A DNA stretch of 27,294 nucleotides from Paracoccaceae bacterium (GCA_021767525.1 JAASTF010000007.1:1-27294), one strand, 5' to 3'; shown: positions 1-7,117, counted from the stretch's first letter. Notes: a model not told the origin generated them from the letters alone. Made by a program: numbers and translations.

Positions 1-516
1 ACCCGCGTGATTTCCGACATGCTGGGCGAGCTGGGCGCAACCCCCGTCGGCATGCCCCTGCCCGCCATCCCCGAGGCGATGTCGAAGGGCGTGATCGACG
101 CCACCGTGATCCCGTGGGAGGTGACCGCCGCCATCCGCCTGTCCGAGCTAGTGGACAATCACGTGGAGTTCTCGGGCGACGAGGCGCTGTACACCGCGAC
201 CATCATCACCGTGATGAACCGTGACAAATACGACAGCCTGCCCGAGGACATCCGCGCCGCCATTGACGCGGAATCGGGCATGGCGCTGGCCGAGTTCGCC
301 GCCCAGGTGATGTGGGATTACGACAAGCCCGCGCGCCAGCTGGCGGTGGATGCCGGCAACACCATCGTTCAGCTGGACGAGGCCGAGGTGGCCCGGTGGA
401 AGGCCAAGGCCCAGCCGGTGATCGACCGCTGGATCGCCGATATGGAGGCCAAGGGCATCGACGGCGCCGCGCTGATCGAAGAGGCCAAGGCGCTGATCAA
501 GAAGCACGGCGGCTAA
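1..516 (+). CDS. TRAP transporter solute-binding protein, DctP family (3' part only)
   Basis: The reading frame is open from the first base, so the gene starts upstream; about 171 C-terminal residues are visible. The product should be the periplasmic binding protein of a TRAP transporter, which delivers an organic acid to the DctQM membrane subunits. The first visible residues carry the arginine of the TRAP signature (TRVISDML). After this come the family's AIPEAMSKGVIDAT segment and an amphipathic C-terminal helix ending in KALIKKHGG. A strong terminator follows the stop, so this is the last gene of its unit. The ligand cannot be read from this fragment. The adjacent feruloyl-CoA synthase-like gene makes an aromatic acid a reasonable guess. 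Confidence 0.88.
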   Translation, partial: TRVISDMLGELGATPVGMPLPAIPEAMSKGVIDATVIPWEVTAAIRLSELVDNHVEFSGDEALYTATIITVMNRDKYDSLPEDIRAAIDAESGMALAEFAAQVMWDYDKPARQLAVDAGNTIVQLDEAEVARWKAKAQPVIDRWIADMEAKGIDGAALIEEAKALIKKHGG

Positions 517-537
517 GGCCGGATCAATGCGAAAACC

Positions 538-571
538 AAATCCGCCGGGCAGATGTCCGGCGGCCTTTTTT
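538..571. terminator. Bidirectional rho-independent terminator
   Basis: A perfect 7-bp stem (CCGCCGG at 542-548 with CCGGCGG at 557-563) is followed by six T on the plus strand. On the minus strand it is followed by ATTTTGGTTTT. It can end the TRAP gene transcript and also the converging synthase transcript. Confidence 0.85.
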
Positions 572-626
572 CGTGGCGGGTGGCGATCCAAAGGCACGCC
601 TTGCGGCGCAACAGCCTGTCTCGGGC

Positions 627-643
627 GCGGGCCCTTGGCCCGC
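627..643. other. GC-rich stem-loop 3' of the synthase gene
   Basis: GCGGGCC and GGCCCGC pair over 7 bp around a 3-base loop, 15 bases beyond the synthase stop codon. No T-run follows on either strand, so it is more likely an mRNA 3' stabiliser or a pause site than a complete terminator. Confidence 0.35.
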
Positions 644-657
644 TCCCTCGCGCCGCG

Positions 658-2418
658 TCAGGCCGGCGTCTTTTCCAGTTTCAGACCGCGCGCGCCCTCA
701 TACAGCAGCGCCACCGCGTCTGGGCGGTGCCGGATCACCGCCCGCGCGTTGATCGAGCCCTTGTCGGTCACCTCGCCCCGGTCCAGATCGGGCGGATCGC
801 GCAGCAGAACGGCGCGCGGGATGCGGGTGGCGCTGCCCGTGGCGGTGGCGGCGAAGCTGTCTAGCCGTTCTGCCAGCGCCTGCGGGTCCACCGCGCGCCC
901 CTCGGCCGGGAACAGCAGCGCGCCCAGCTCGTCCCGCCCCTCGCCCACGATCACCGCGTCGCGGATCAGCCCGCCGAAATGATCGACCAGCCGCGCGCGC
1001 AGCGCCCCCACAGCAACCCACGTGCCAGTGGCCAGCTTGAAATTCTCGGCCACGCGCCCGTCGAACAGGAAGCCCTTGGTCAGGTCATCGGGGTCGGCGG
1101 GGCGCAGCGCGTCGCCAAGGCAATAAAACCCCTCGTCATCCAGCATCTCGGCGCTGGCCTGCGCTGCGCCAAGATAGCCCGGGGTGATCGAGGGCGATTT
1201 CAACCGCGCCTCTAGCTTGTCCTGGTTCGGCACCAGTTTCAGCGTCACACCGCGCGCGGGCACGCCGATATTGCCCGGCCCCGGCTGCGGCGTGGTGCAC
1301 ATCAGCGCGAAGGGCCCGGTTTCGGTCGCCCCCAGCGCCGTGGTCAGCAGCACGTCATGCCCCGTGACCTGCTGCGCCATCTGCGTCAGACCGTCCCACA
1401 GGTGCTGGGCCATGCCGGCGCCCGCATACATCATCATGTCCATGTCAGCGAAAAAGCGCCGCGCCAGGGCGGGGTCGTTGTGGAAGGCATCCAGCAACAT
1501 CTGCCAGCCCGCGGGCACGTTGAAATACCAGGTCGGGGCCACCTCGCGCAGGTTGCGCAGGGTTTCGGCAAAGCCCGTGGGCGTCGGCTTGCCCGCGTCG
1601 ATATGAAAGGTGCCGCCGTGGCACAGGACCATGTGAAACACCTTGTTGCCGCTGGCCGTATGGCTCCACGGGGCCCAGTCGACCACCACGGGCGGGCGGC
1701 GGGCCAGAAAGCGAAAGCAATCGGCCACCATGTCCTGGTTGCGGGCGATCATGTCATGGGTGTTTATGACCGCCTTGGGGCTGCCGGTGGACCCGCTGGT
1801 AAACAGGTATTTGGCCACCATGTCGCCGGTCAGCCCGGCAAAGGCCGTGTCTGCTGCGGTGATGTCGTCCTGCGCCAGATCTTCGAAGGGCAAAGCGCCC
1901 GGCACGGGATTGATCGAGTTTACCACCACCGCCTCGCCCGCGATCGCCGACAGCGCCGGGGCGTAACGCGCCCCGTCGCCCGCGTAGATCAGCCCGGGGC
2001 GCAGCAGCTGGGCCGCGCCGATCAGCTTGTCATGGGTTTGCGACACCAGCGAAAACGCCGTCGACACCGCGGCCGTGGGCACCCCCGCATATTGCCCCGC
2101 CAGCGCCAGCAGCGCATGGTCGATGCTGTTTTCCGACAGGATCAGAACCGGCCGATCCTGCCCCAGCCCGCGCGCCAGCAGCCCCGCACCGATCCGGCGC
2201 ATGGCCTGCCAAAGCTGGGCATAGGTGACACGCCGCCAGCCTGCGCCCACCCGTTCGGCCAGCGCCACCCGGTCGGGCGCCTCCCGCGCCCAATGGCCGA
2301 TGCGAGCGGCGATGGTGTCGGCCAGGCGCGGCGCGGTGCCACGCTGCGCCATCAGCACCGTTCCGTCGGGGCGCGTTTCGATATCGAACTGGGGTAACCA
2401 AAAGCTTGCGTTTTCCAT
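658..2418 (-). CDS. fcs: Feruloyl-CoA synthase-like acyl-CoA ligase
   Basis: This 586-residue member of the ANL (AMP-binding) superfamily is expected to activate a carboxylic acid with ATP and CoA, by way of an acyl-adenylate. The P-loop TSGSTGSPK lies at about residues 207-215. The later family motif appears as GATETGPF, and the C-terminal region has the FLFDGRVAENFKLATGTWV hinge segment. The opening (PDGTVLMAQ, then PRLADTIAARIGHWA) and the length resemble feruloyl-CoA synthases rather than fatty acyl-CoA ligases. The start ATG is preceded by GGGAGGGCACGGAG. A sigma-70-like promoter with an embedded inverted repeat lies upstream. No feruloyl-CoA hydratase/aldolase or vanillin dehydrogenase gene is in the window, so the exact substrate (ferulate, coumarate, caffeate or another aryl acid) is inferred. 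Confidence 0.82.
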   Translation of the reverse strand: MENASFWLPQFDIETRPDGTVLMAQRGTAPRLADTIAARIGHWAREAPDRVALAERVGAGWRRVTYAQLWQAMRRIGAGLLARGLGQDRPVLILSENSIDHALLALAGQYAGVPTAAVSTAFSLVSQTHDKLIGAAQLLRPGLIYAGDGARYAPALSAIAGEAVVVNSINPVPGALPFEDLAQDDITAADTAFAGLTGDMVAKYLFTSGSTGSPKAVINTHDMIARNQDMVADCFRFLARRPPVVVDWAPWSHTASGNKVFHMVLCHGGTFHIDAGKPTPTGFAETLRNLREVAPTWYFNVPAGWQMLLDAFHNDPALARRFFADMDMMMYAGAGMAQHLWDGLTQMAQQVTGHDVLLTTALGATETGPFALMCTTPQPGPGNIGVPARGVTLKLVPNQDKLEARLKSPSITPGYLGAAQASAEMLDDEGFYCLGDALRPADPDDLTKGFLFDGRVAENFKLATGTWVAVGALRARLVDHFGGLIRDAVIVGEGRDELGALLFPAEGRAVDPQALAERLDSFAATATGSATRIPRAVLLRDPPDLDRGEVTDKGSINARAVIRHRPDAVALLYEGARGLKLEKTPA

Positions 2419-2466
2419 CTCCGTGCCCTCCCCTGCACGTTGACCGGGCGCTGGACCCGTGATGAA

Positions 2467-2496
2467 ATATTAGTTATCACATATAACAAAAAGCAA
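2467..2496 (-). promoter_or_regulatory. Predicted promoter of the synthase gene with an operator in the spacer
   Basis: On the minus strand TTGCTT (2491-2496) and TAATAT (2467-2472) are separated by 18 bases, a good sigma-70 layout about 45 bases upstream of the start codon. The spacer holds the inverted repeat GTTAT-N5-ATAAC (2473-2487), in an AT-rich patch that stands out from the GC-rich surroundings. A dimeric repressor bound there would block RNA polymerase. The MarR protein encoded at 3090 is the obvious candidate (inference). Confidence 0.55.
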
Positions 2497-2524
2497 TGCG
2501 GAACAATTCGCAAAGGGGGGAAAG

Positions 2525-3001
2525 ATGACCGGCACCGCGAAACTGGGCGCACCCGTTCTGACGCATGTCTGCGATTTGTATGTCGAGCTGGACCCGATCC
2601 GCGAAATGGGCGCGGGACGTGCAGGTCAACGGCGCATCATCCCCATCATCGGCGGCCGGGTCGAGGGGCCGCGCCTGTCGGGGCGCATCCTGAACCTGGG
2701 CGCCGACTGGCAAACGATCTGGGCCAATGGCGTGGCCGAACTCGACACCCGCTATGGAATCGAAACCGACGATGGCGCGACGATCGAGATCATCAATTAC
2801 GGCTATCGCCACGGCCCCGCCGATGTGCTGGCCGCCATCGCCCGCGGCGAGGACGTGGACCCAGACAGCTATTACATGCGCACCCATGCGCGGCTGGAAA
2901 CGGGCGATGCGCGCTATGACTGGGTGAACCGCACGCTGTTCGTGGGGCGCGGGGCGCGGCTGAAACAGCAGGTGGTCGTGTCGCTTTTTGCGCTGGAGTA
3001 A
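2525..3001 (+). CDS. DUF3237 family protein
   Basis: This 158-residue protein matches the DUF3237 (UPF0311) family, a small beta-barrel fold. Family-like segments are the N-terminal HVCDLYVELDPIREMG, the central GGRVEGPRLSGRILNLGADW, and the C-terminal YDWVNRTLFVGRGAR. No signal peptide or membrane segment is present, so it should be cytoplasmic. The ATG follows a strong ribosome site (AAAGGGGGGAAAG). It is divergent from the feruloyl-CoA synthase-like gene and lies 88 bases before the MarR gene in the same direction. The biochemical role of the family is not established. Genome context elsewhere often places it with aromatic compound catabolism, which would suit this locus, but that remains inference. 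Confidence 0.85.
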   Translation: MTGTAKLGAPVLTHVCDLYVELDPIREMGAGRAGQRRIIPIIGGRVEGPRLSGRILNLGADWQTIWANGVAELDTRYGIETDDGATIEIINYGYRHGPADVLAAIARGEDVDPDSYYMRTHARLETGDARYDWVNRTLFVGRGARLKQQVVVSLFALE

Positions 3002-3019
3002 GAGGCAGTTGCGCCACTG

Positions 3020-3029
3020 ATACGCGTAT
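3020..3029. promoter_or_regulatory. Perfect palindrome upstream of the MarR gene
   Basis: ATACGCGTAT is a 10-bp perfect palindrome, 60 bases before the MarR start, in an AT-richer stretch. A partial copy of one half (ATACG) recurs at 3041-3045. It could be an autoregulatory operator. This is suggested only by position and symmetry. Confidence 0.35.
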
Positions 3030-3089
3030 TTATCATTCGCATACGTTCAAACGCTTTTCGCCCTTGGCGCGGGCGGATATACATTGGGC

Positions 3090-3557
3090 ATGAGCGAAAT
3101 CTACCAGATGGCCGGCCACCTGATCCGGCGATTGCAGCAGATCTCGGTTTCGGTATTCACCGACCGGATGCGCGCGGCGGGGCATGACCTGACGCCGGTG
3201 CAATTCGCCGCGCTTTCGGCCATCCAGGCCAACCCCGAACTGGACCAGGTGACGCTGGCGGGGTTGATCGCCTATGACCCCGTCACGCTAAGTGGCGTGA
3301 TCGACCGCTTGCAGAAGAAGGGGCTGGTCAGCCGTGCCGTCAGCCCGCGCGACCGCCGCGCGCGCGTGATCGCGCTGACGCCCAAGGGCGAAAAGCTGCT
3401 GGCCGCCTGCCAGCCTCTGGTGTGGGAATTGCAGGACGATATCCTGTCAGGCCTGTCCGAGGACGAGCGCGGCAAATTCCTGGCGCTGCTGGAAAAGGCC
3501 ACGTCGGGCGCCAACGCCCAAAGCCGCGCGCCCCTGCGCCCGCGCGACGCGGGGTAG
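3090..3557 (+). CDS. MarR family transcriptional regulator
   Basis: This is a compact winged-helix regulator of 155 residues from the ATG (157 if the in-frame TTG at 3084 is used). Its DNA-binding core is visible as LTPVQFAALSAI, then VTLAGLIAYDPVTLSGVIDRLQKKGLV, and the wing SRAVSPRDRRARVIALTPKGEKLL. Long N- and C-terminal helices would form the dimer interface. MarR proteins usually repress neighbouring genes until they bind a small aromatic ligand or its CoA thioester. In several bacteria hydroxycinnamate genes are controlled by MarR proteins that sense the aryl-CoA. Its position beside the synthase-like gene and DUF3237 gene suggests such a role. No clear Shine-Dalgarno sequence precedes the start, so weak translation is likely. 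Confidence 0.88.
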   Translation: MSEIYQMAGHLIRRLQQISVSVFTDRMRAAGHDLTPVQFAALSAIQANPELDQVTLAGLIAYDPVTLSGVIDRLQKKGLVSRAVSPRDRRARVIALTPKGEKLLAACQPLVWELQDDILSGLSEDERGKFLALLEKATSGANAQSRAPLRPRDAG

Positions 3558-3578
3558 CGCGCCGGGCGCTTACTTTTT
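3556..3578 (+). terminator. Short stem-loop with T-run after the MarR gene
   Basis: AGCGC (3556-3560) pairs with GCGCT (3566-3570) around GCCGG and is followed by TACTTTTT. It overlaps the MarR stop codon and the end of the converging ubiK gene. The stem is only 5 bp, so it is a modest terminator. Confidence 0.4.
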
Positions 3579-3812
3579 CGCTTGCATTGCGTCGAGCCGC
3601 GCCTTGAGCGCCTCGTTCTCCTCGCGCGCCTTCTGGGCCATGGCGCGCACGGCCTCGAATTCCTCGCGCGTGACGAAATCGCGATCGGCCAGCCAGCGGT
3701 CCATCAGGCTTTTCATCGCGGTTTCGGCCTCGGTCCGGGCGCCCTGGGCCACGCCCATGGCGTTGGTCATCAGCTGCGACAGGTCGTCGAAAATCTTGTT
3801 GCGGGTCTGCAT
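3570..3812 (-). CDS. ubiK: UbiK/BMFP family ubiquinone biosynthesis accessory factor
   Basis: This small, 80-residue coiled-coil protein begins MQTRNKIFDDLSQLMTNAMG and has the heptad-rich C-terminus VTREEFEAVRAMAQKAREE. That is the pattern of the UbiK/BMFP (YqiC) family. UbiK assists the soluble ubiquinone biosynthesis complex at the membrane, and the purified proteins show membrane-fusogenic activity. The ATG at 3812 was chosen because GGAGAG sits 5-6 bases upstream; a GTG at 3824 would add four residues and lacks such a site. The gene is divergent from lgt. A likely promoter (TTGTGG at 3864-3869, 17 bases, CATATA at 3841-3846, minus strand) fits this start. Confidence 0.85.
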   Translation of the reverse strand: MQTRNKIFDDLSQLMTNAMGVAQGARTEAETAMKSLMDRWLADRDFVTREEFEAVRAMAQKAREENEALKARLDAMQAKK

Positions 3813-3840
3813 TGCGCTCTCCACCGTTGCGTTGGTTTCC

Positions 3841-3869
3841 TATATGGGCCAGCAGGGGCGCCGCCACAA
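3841..3869 (-). promoter_or_regulatory. Predicted ubiK promoter
   Basis: TTGTGG and CATATA are separated by 17 bases on the minus strand, about 30 bases before the ubiK ATG. The match is reasonable by eye and no operator-like repeat was noticed. Confidence 0.4.
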
Positions 3870-3908
3870 GGTTGACTTGCGCCACAGACCAGAGGCAGGA
3901 AGACGCAC

Positions 3909-4799
3909 ATGCAGGCCGCCATTCCCTTTCCCGATCTCTCGCCCGAGATTTTCACCATAACCCTGTTCGGTATGGAATTCGCCCTGCGCTGGTATGCGCT
4001 GGCCTATATCGTGGGCATCGTGGTGGCCTGGCGCATTTCGCTGCACGCGCTGGCGCGGCCCGGCCTGTGGCGCGACGATACCCCGCCGATGACCAAGGCG
4101 CAGGTCGAGGATTCGCTGACCTGGATCATCATCGGCATCGTCCTGGGCGGGCGGCTGGGTTTCGTTCTGTTCTATCAACCGGCCTATTACCTGCAAAACC
4201 CGTCGCAAATCCTGATGATCTGGCAGGGTGGCATGGCCTTTCATGGCGGGTTCCTGGGCGTCGTGGTGGCGGGGTGGCTTTACACCTGGCGGCAGGGCAT
4301 CCCACGGCTGGCCGCGGGCGACACCATCGCCCTGGGCGTGCCGGTGGGGCTGATGCTGGGGCGCATTGCCAATTTCATCAATGGCGAGCTGTGGGGCCGC
4401 CCGACCGATCTGCCCTGGGGCGTGATCTTTCCGCACCCCTTGGCGCAGGATTGCCCGGGCGTTGAGGGGCTGTGCGCGCGCCATCCCTCGCAGCTGTACG
4501 AGGCCTTCCTGGAAGGCGTTGTGCTGCTGGGCGTGATCCTATGGCTGGCCTATCGGCGCGGTGCGCTGAAGGTGCCGGGGCAGATCACCGGCGTGTTCAT
4601 CGCGGGCTACGGGCTGGCGCGGTTCGTGGTGGAGTATTTCCGGCAGGCCGACGCGCAGTTCATCACGCCCGAGAACCCGCTGGGCCTGATCATCGGCTCG
4701 GGCCAGGTGGGGCTGACGATGGGGCAACTTCTGTCGTTGCCTATGGTGGCGGCGGGGCTGGGCCTGATCCTCTACGCCCGCGCCCGGGTGCAGGGATGA
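3909..4799 (+). CDS. lgt: Prolipoprotein diacylglyceryl transferase
   Basis: Lgt transfers diacylglycerol from phosphatidylglycerol to the lipobox cysteine of prolipoproteins in the inner membrane, the first step of lipoprotein maturation. The 296-residue protein is polytopic. It shows the family landmarks: HGGFLG at about 112-117, the signature GRIANFINGELWGRP at 151-165, and ARHPSQLYEA near 190-199, all containing essential or conserved residues. The start has CAGGAAGA upstream. The stop overlaps the next start (ATGA), so translation is probably coupled to the methyltransferase gene. At least one likely client is in this window: the TolC-family lipoprotein at 20106-21416. Confidence 0.97.
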   Translation: MQAAIPFPDLSPEIFTITLFGMEFALRWYALAYIVGIVVAWRISLHALARPGLWRDDTPPMTKAQVEDSLTWIIIGIVLGGRLGFVLFYQPAYYLQNPSQILMIWQGGMAFHGGFLGVVVAGWLYTWRQGIPRLAAGDTIALGVPVGLMLGRIANFINGELWGRPTDLPWGVIFPHPLAQDCPGVEGLCARHPSQLYEAFLEGVVLLGVILWLAYRRGALKVPGQITGVFIAGYGLARFVVEYFRQADAQFITPENPLGLIIGSGQVGLTMGQLLSLPMVAAGLGLILYARARVQG

Positions 4800-5857
4800 G
4801 CCTGCGCGACCACCTTTTGGCGCGTATCGCCGCAAGCGGCCCGATCAGCCTGGCCGACTACATGGCCGAGGCGCTGTTGCACCCGAGCTTGGGCTATTAT
4901 TCCACCCGCGATCCCTTGGGCGCGGACGGCGATTTCACCACCGCGCCCGAGATTTCGCAGATGTTCGGCGAGATGCTGGGCCTGTGCCTGGCGCAGTCTT
5001 GGCTGGATCAGGGCGCACCCGCCCCTTTCACACTGGCCGAACTGGGCCCGGGCCGGGGCACGCTGATGGCCGACGCGCTGCGCGCCACGCGGGCCGTGCC
5101 CGGGTTTCACGACGCCGCGCAGGTGCACCTGGTCGAGGCATCGGCCCCCTTGCGCGCCGCGCAATTGGCGGCTTTGAAGGGATACCCCGTCACTCATCAC
5201 GACACACCCGCCACCCTGCCCGACGCGCCGCTGTTCCTGCTGGCCAACGAGTTTTTCGACGCCCTGCCGATCCGCCAGTTCCAGCGCGGCGAAACCGGCT
5301 GGGCCGAACGGCTGGTGGGGGCCAAGAACGGCGCGCTGACACTTGGCCTGGGCACCGAGGCCGACCAACCCGCTCTGGCCCATCGGCTGGACGACACCCG
5401 CGCGGGCGATGTGGTTGAAACCTGCCCCGCCGCCGCACCGGTGATGGCCGAAATCGGAAACCGCATCGCGCATCATGGCGGTGCGGCGGTGATCGTGGAC
5501 TATGGCGATTGGCGCAGCCTGGGCGACACGTTCCAGGCCGTTCAGGGCCATGAAACGGTCGATCCGCTGGCCAGGCCCGGCCAAGCCGACCTGACGGCGC
5601 ATGTGGATTTCGAGGCACTGGCCCAGGCCGCCGCGCCGGCCGCCCATACCCGCCTGGCCACGCAGGGCGTGTTCCTGGAACGCTTGGGCATCACCGGGCG
5701 CGCGCAGGCCCTGGCGCGTGGGCTGACCGGCGATGCGCTGGAGGTGCATATCGCCGCACATCGGCGCTTGACGCACCCGGATGAAATGGGTTCGCTGTTC
5801 AAGGTGCTGGGGGTCTATCCGAAATCCGCCCCGCCGCCACCGGGATTGGAGCCATGA
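4796..5857 (+). CDS. SAM-dependent methyltransferase, MidA/NDUFAF7 family
   Basis: This 353-residue class I methyltransferase resembles mitochondrial NDUFAF7 (MidA), which symmetrically dimethylates an arginine of the NDUFS2 subunit during complex I assembly. The family N-terminus ISLADYMAEALLHPSLGYY is followed by GDFTTAPEISQMFGEM. The SAM-binding loop is ELGPGRG at 82-88, and ANEFFDALPIRQF is a further family motif. The reading frame is open well upstream, but the ATG at 4796 overlaps the lgt stop and begins the conserved N-terminus, so it is the natural start. It overlaps pgeF by four bases. Methylation of respiratory complex I in this organism is inferred from the family only. Confidence 0.9.
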   Translation: MSLRDHLLARIAASGPISLADYMAEALLHPSLGYYSTRDPLGADGDFTTAPEISQMFGEMLGLCLAQSWLDQGAPAPFTLAELGPGRGTLMADALRATRAVPGFHDAAQVHLVEASAPLRAAQLAALKGYPVTHHDTPATLPDAPLFLLANEFFDALPIRQFQRGETGWAERLVGAKNGALTLGLGTEADQPALAHRLDDTRAGDVVETCPAAAPVMAEIGNRIAHHGGAAVIVDYGDWRSLGDTFQAVQGHETVDPLARPGQADLTAHVDFEALAQAAAPAAHTRLATQGVFLERLGITGRAQALARGLTGDALEVHIAAHRRLTHPDEMGSLFKVLGVYPKSAPPPPGLEP

Positions 5858-6609
5858 CGCTGGACATCATCACATCCGACGCCCTGCAAGGCACGCGCCA
5901 CGGGTTCTTTGCCCGCGGCGGCGGCGCGTCCTCGGGCGTGTTCGCGGGGCTGAATTGCGGCCAAGGCAGCTCGGACCAGTCGGAAATCGTGGCGATCAAC
6001 CGCGCCCGCGTGGCCCAGGCGGTCGACGTGCCGCCCGACCGGCTGGTGACGGTCCACCAAGTGCATTCCGCGCGCGCCGTTGCACTGAAAGACACCCCCG
6101 ACCCGCGCCCACAGGCCGATGGCATGGCCACCGCCACGCCCGGCCTGGCTCTGGGCGTGTTGACCGCCGATTGCCAGCCGGTGCTGTTTGCCGATACCGA
6201 AAACGGCGTGATCGGCGCGGCCCATGCCGGCTGGCGCGGCGCACTGGACGGCGTGCTTGAGGCGACGATCGACGCGATGGAGGGGCTGGGCGCCGCGCGC
6301 GCAACGATCCGCGCCGTCATTGGCCCCACGATCAGCCAGCGCGCCTACGAAGTCGGGCCAGAGTTCCTGGACGATTTTATGGCCGACGATCCGCAGAACC
6401 ATCGCTTTTTCGCCAACGGCGCGGGCGACCGCTTTCTGTTTGACCTGCCGGCCTATGGGTTGCACCGCTTGCGCCGCGCCGGCGTGGGCCACGCGGAGTG
6501 GACACGCCATTGCACCTATTCCGAGCCTGCACGATTCTATTCCTATCGCCGGGCCACCCACGCGGGAGAGGCCGATTATGGCCGCCTGATTTCGGTCATC
6601 CGGCTGTAA
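5854..6609 (+). CDS. pgeF: Peptidoglycan editing factor PgeF (YfiH/DUF152, laccase-domain protein)
   Basis: This 251-residue protein is of the YfiH/PgeF family, annotated in the past as polyphenol oxidase. In E. coli PgeF is reported to remove mis-incorporated residues from peptidoglycan precursors, and related proteins act on purine nucleosides. The metal-site residues are visible as H71 in VHQVHSARA, C107 in LTADCQPV and H124 in AAHAGWRG. The later IGPTISQRAYEVG segment is also typical. The ATG overlaps the preceding stop (ATGA), making it the third gene of lgt-MidA-pgeF. No clear terminator follows. Its own metal and substrate cannot be deduced from sequence. Confidence 0.92.
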   Translation: MTLDIITSDALQGTRHGFFARGGGASSGVFAGLNCGQGSSDQSEIVAINRARVAQAVDVPPDRLVTVHQVHSARAVALKDTPDPRPQADGMATATPGLALGVLTADCQPVLFADTENGVIGAAHAGWRGALDGVLEATIDAMEGLGAARATIRAVIGPTISQRAYEVGPEFLDDFMADDPQNHRFFANGAGDRFLFDLPAYGLHRLRRAGVGHAEWTRHCTYSEPARFYSYRRATHAGEADYGRLISVIRL

Positions 6610-6883
6610 TCCGGGCAGAAACAGGGCGCCGCGTTGCCGTGAAATCGCCGCAAAGCCGGAAACAATCGGGGGCATTCGGCACGCATTGCACACGGGATAA
6701 GAAATTTTATCCAGAAAAATCAGAACGATAAACAATTCTGACCGCCCTGCCCTGATTGGCGCGGCATCGGCATCAATTTTTCCACGGTATTTCGAATACC
6801 GTCAAAACAATGCCCGAATGCTCCGGCAGATTGTTCCCAACAAGGATACAGGGTTCGACAAGACCCAGGCAGGAGACCCGAGC
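6610..6883 (+). other. Gap of 274 bases rich in inverted repeats
   Basis: This gap is AT-richer than its surroundings and holds several symmetric elements: GGATAA-N6-TTATCC (6695-6712), TCAGAA-N10-TTCTGA (6720-6741), ACGGTATT-TCG-AATACCGT (6784-6802) and TTGTT-CCC-AACAA (6831-6843). No open frame with a plausible start was seen. The arrangement looks like an upstream control region for the small gene at 6884. No confident -35/-10 pair could be assigned. Confidence 0.45.
6784..6802. promoter_or_regulatory. Perfect 8-bp inverted repeat, candidate operator
   Basis: ACGGTATT and AATACCGT flank a TCG spacer, giving a 19-base site centred on TTCGAA. The symmetry is perfect over 16 bases and no T-run follows, so a protein-binding site is more likely than a terminator. 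It lies 81 bases before the small gene at 6884. Confidence 0.5.
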
Positions 6884-7036
6884 ATGAAAAAAACAAGCCG
6901 CTGGATCAAAAGCGTGACAGAAACCGCCAAGGCCAACGATCTGCCGCCGTTGCCCTGGCAGCGTGGCAGCCGACGGGCCGAGACAATCGCCCGCCGCGAC
7001 GGCAAGGCCTTAACGCCGGCCCGGCGCCACGCATAA
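6884..7036 (+). CDS. Small basic protein of 50 residues, function unknown
   Basis: A short frame starting ATG at 6884 has a good ribosome site (AGGAGA, 7 bases upstream). It encodes MKKTSRWIKSVTETAKANDL, then PPLPWQRGSRRAETIARRDG and a basic tail. The protein is strongly basic, has no cysteine and no membrane segment. The central PWxRGxRR pattern resembles short conserved hypothetical proteins I associate with Rhodobacteraceae. I know of no function. The base composition and arginine-rich content fit its neighbours, and the upstream region is unusually rich in inverted repeats. A CU-rich stem-loop tract follows, so gene and tract might form a small mRNA with a processed 3' RNA. Confidence 0.6.
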   Translation: MKKTSRWIKSVTETAKANDLPPLPWQRGSRRAETIARRDGKALTPARRHA

Positions 7037-7040
7037 CTAT

Positions 7041-7117
7041 TCCTCCTCAGGGGCCCGCCCCTCGACGCGCTTGAACGCGCATGGTCAAGGCCGCCCTCCC
7101 CTCGGGGCGGCCTTGGT
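7041..7117 (+). ncRNA. Candidate structured 3' UTR or small RNA with CU-rich segments
   Basis: Directly after the small gene come TCCTCCTC (7041-7048), a short hairpin (AGGGG-CCCG-CCCCT, near 7049-7062), a second hairpin (GCGC-TTGAAC-GCGC, 7067-7080) and a 10-bp stem (CAAGGCCGCC at 7086-7095 with GGCGGCCTTG at 7106-7115). The 10-base loop of that last stem (7096-7105) is CTCCCCTCGG-like. The two CU-rich stretches resemble anti-Shine-Dalgarno sequences. Rhodobacteraceae are known to carry sRNAs with CCUCCUCCC loops downstream of a small gene (there a DUF1127 gene, unlike here). No T-run ends the tract, so this remains a suggestion. Confidence 0.3.

Noticed and set aside
4472..4795. Extension of the methyltransferase frame into lgt
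   Set aside because: That part overlaps the well-supported lgt gene in another frame, while the ATG at 4796 begins the family's conserved N-terminus.
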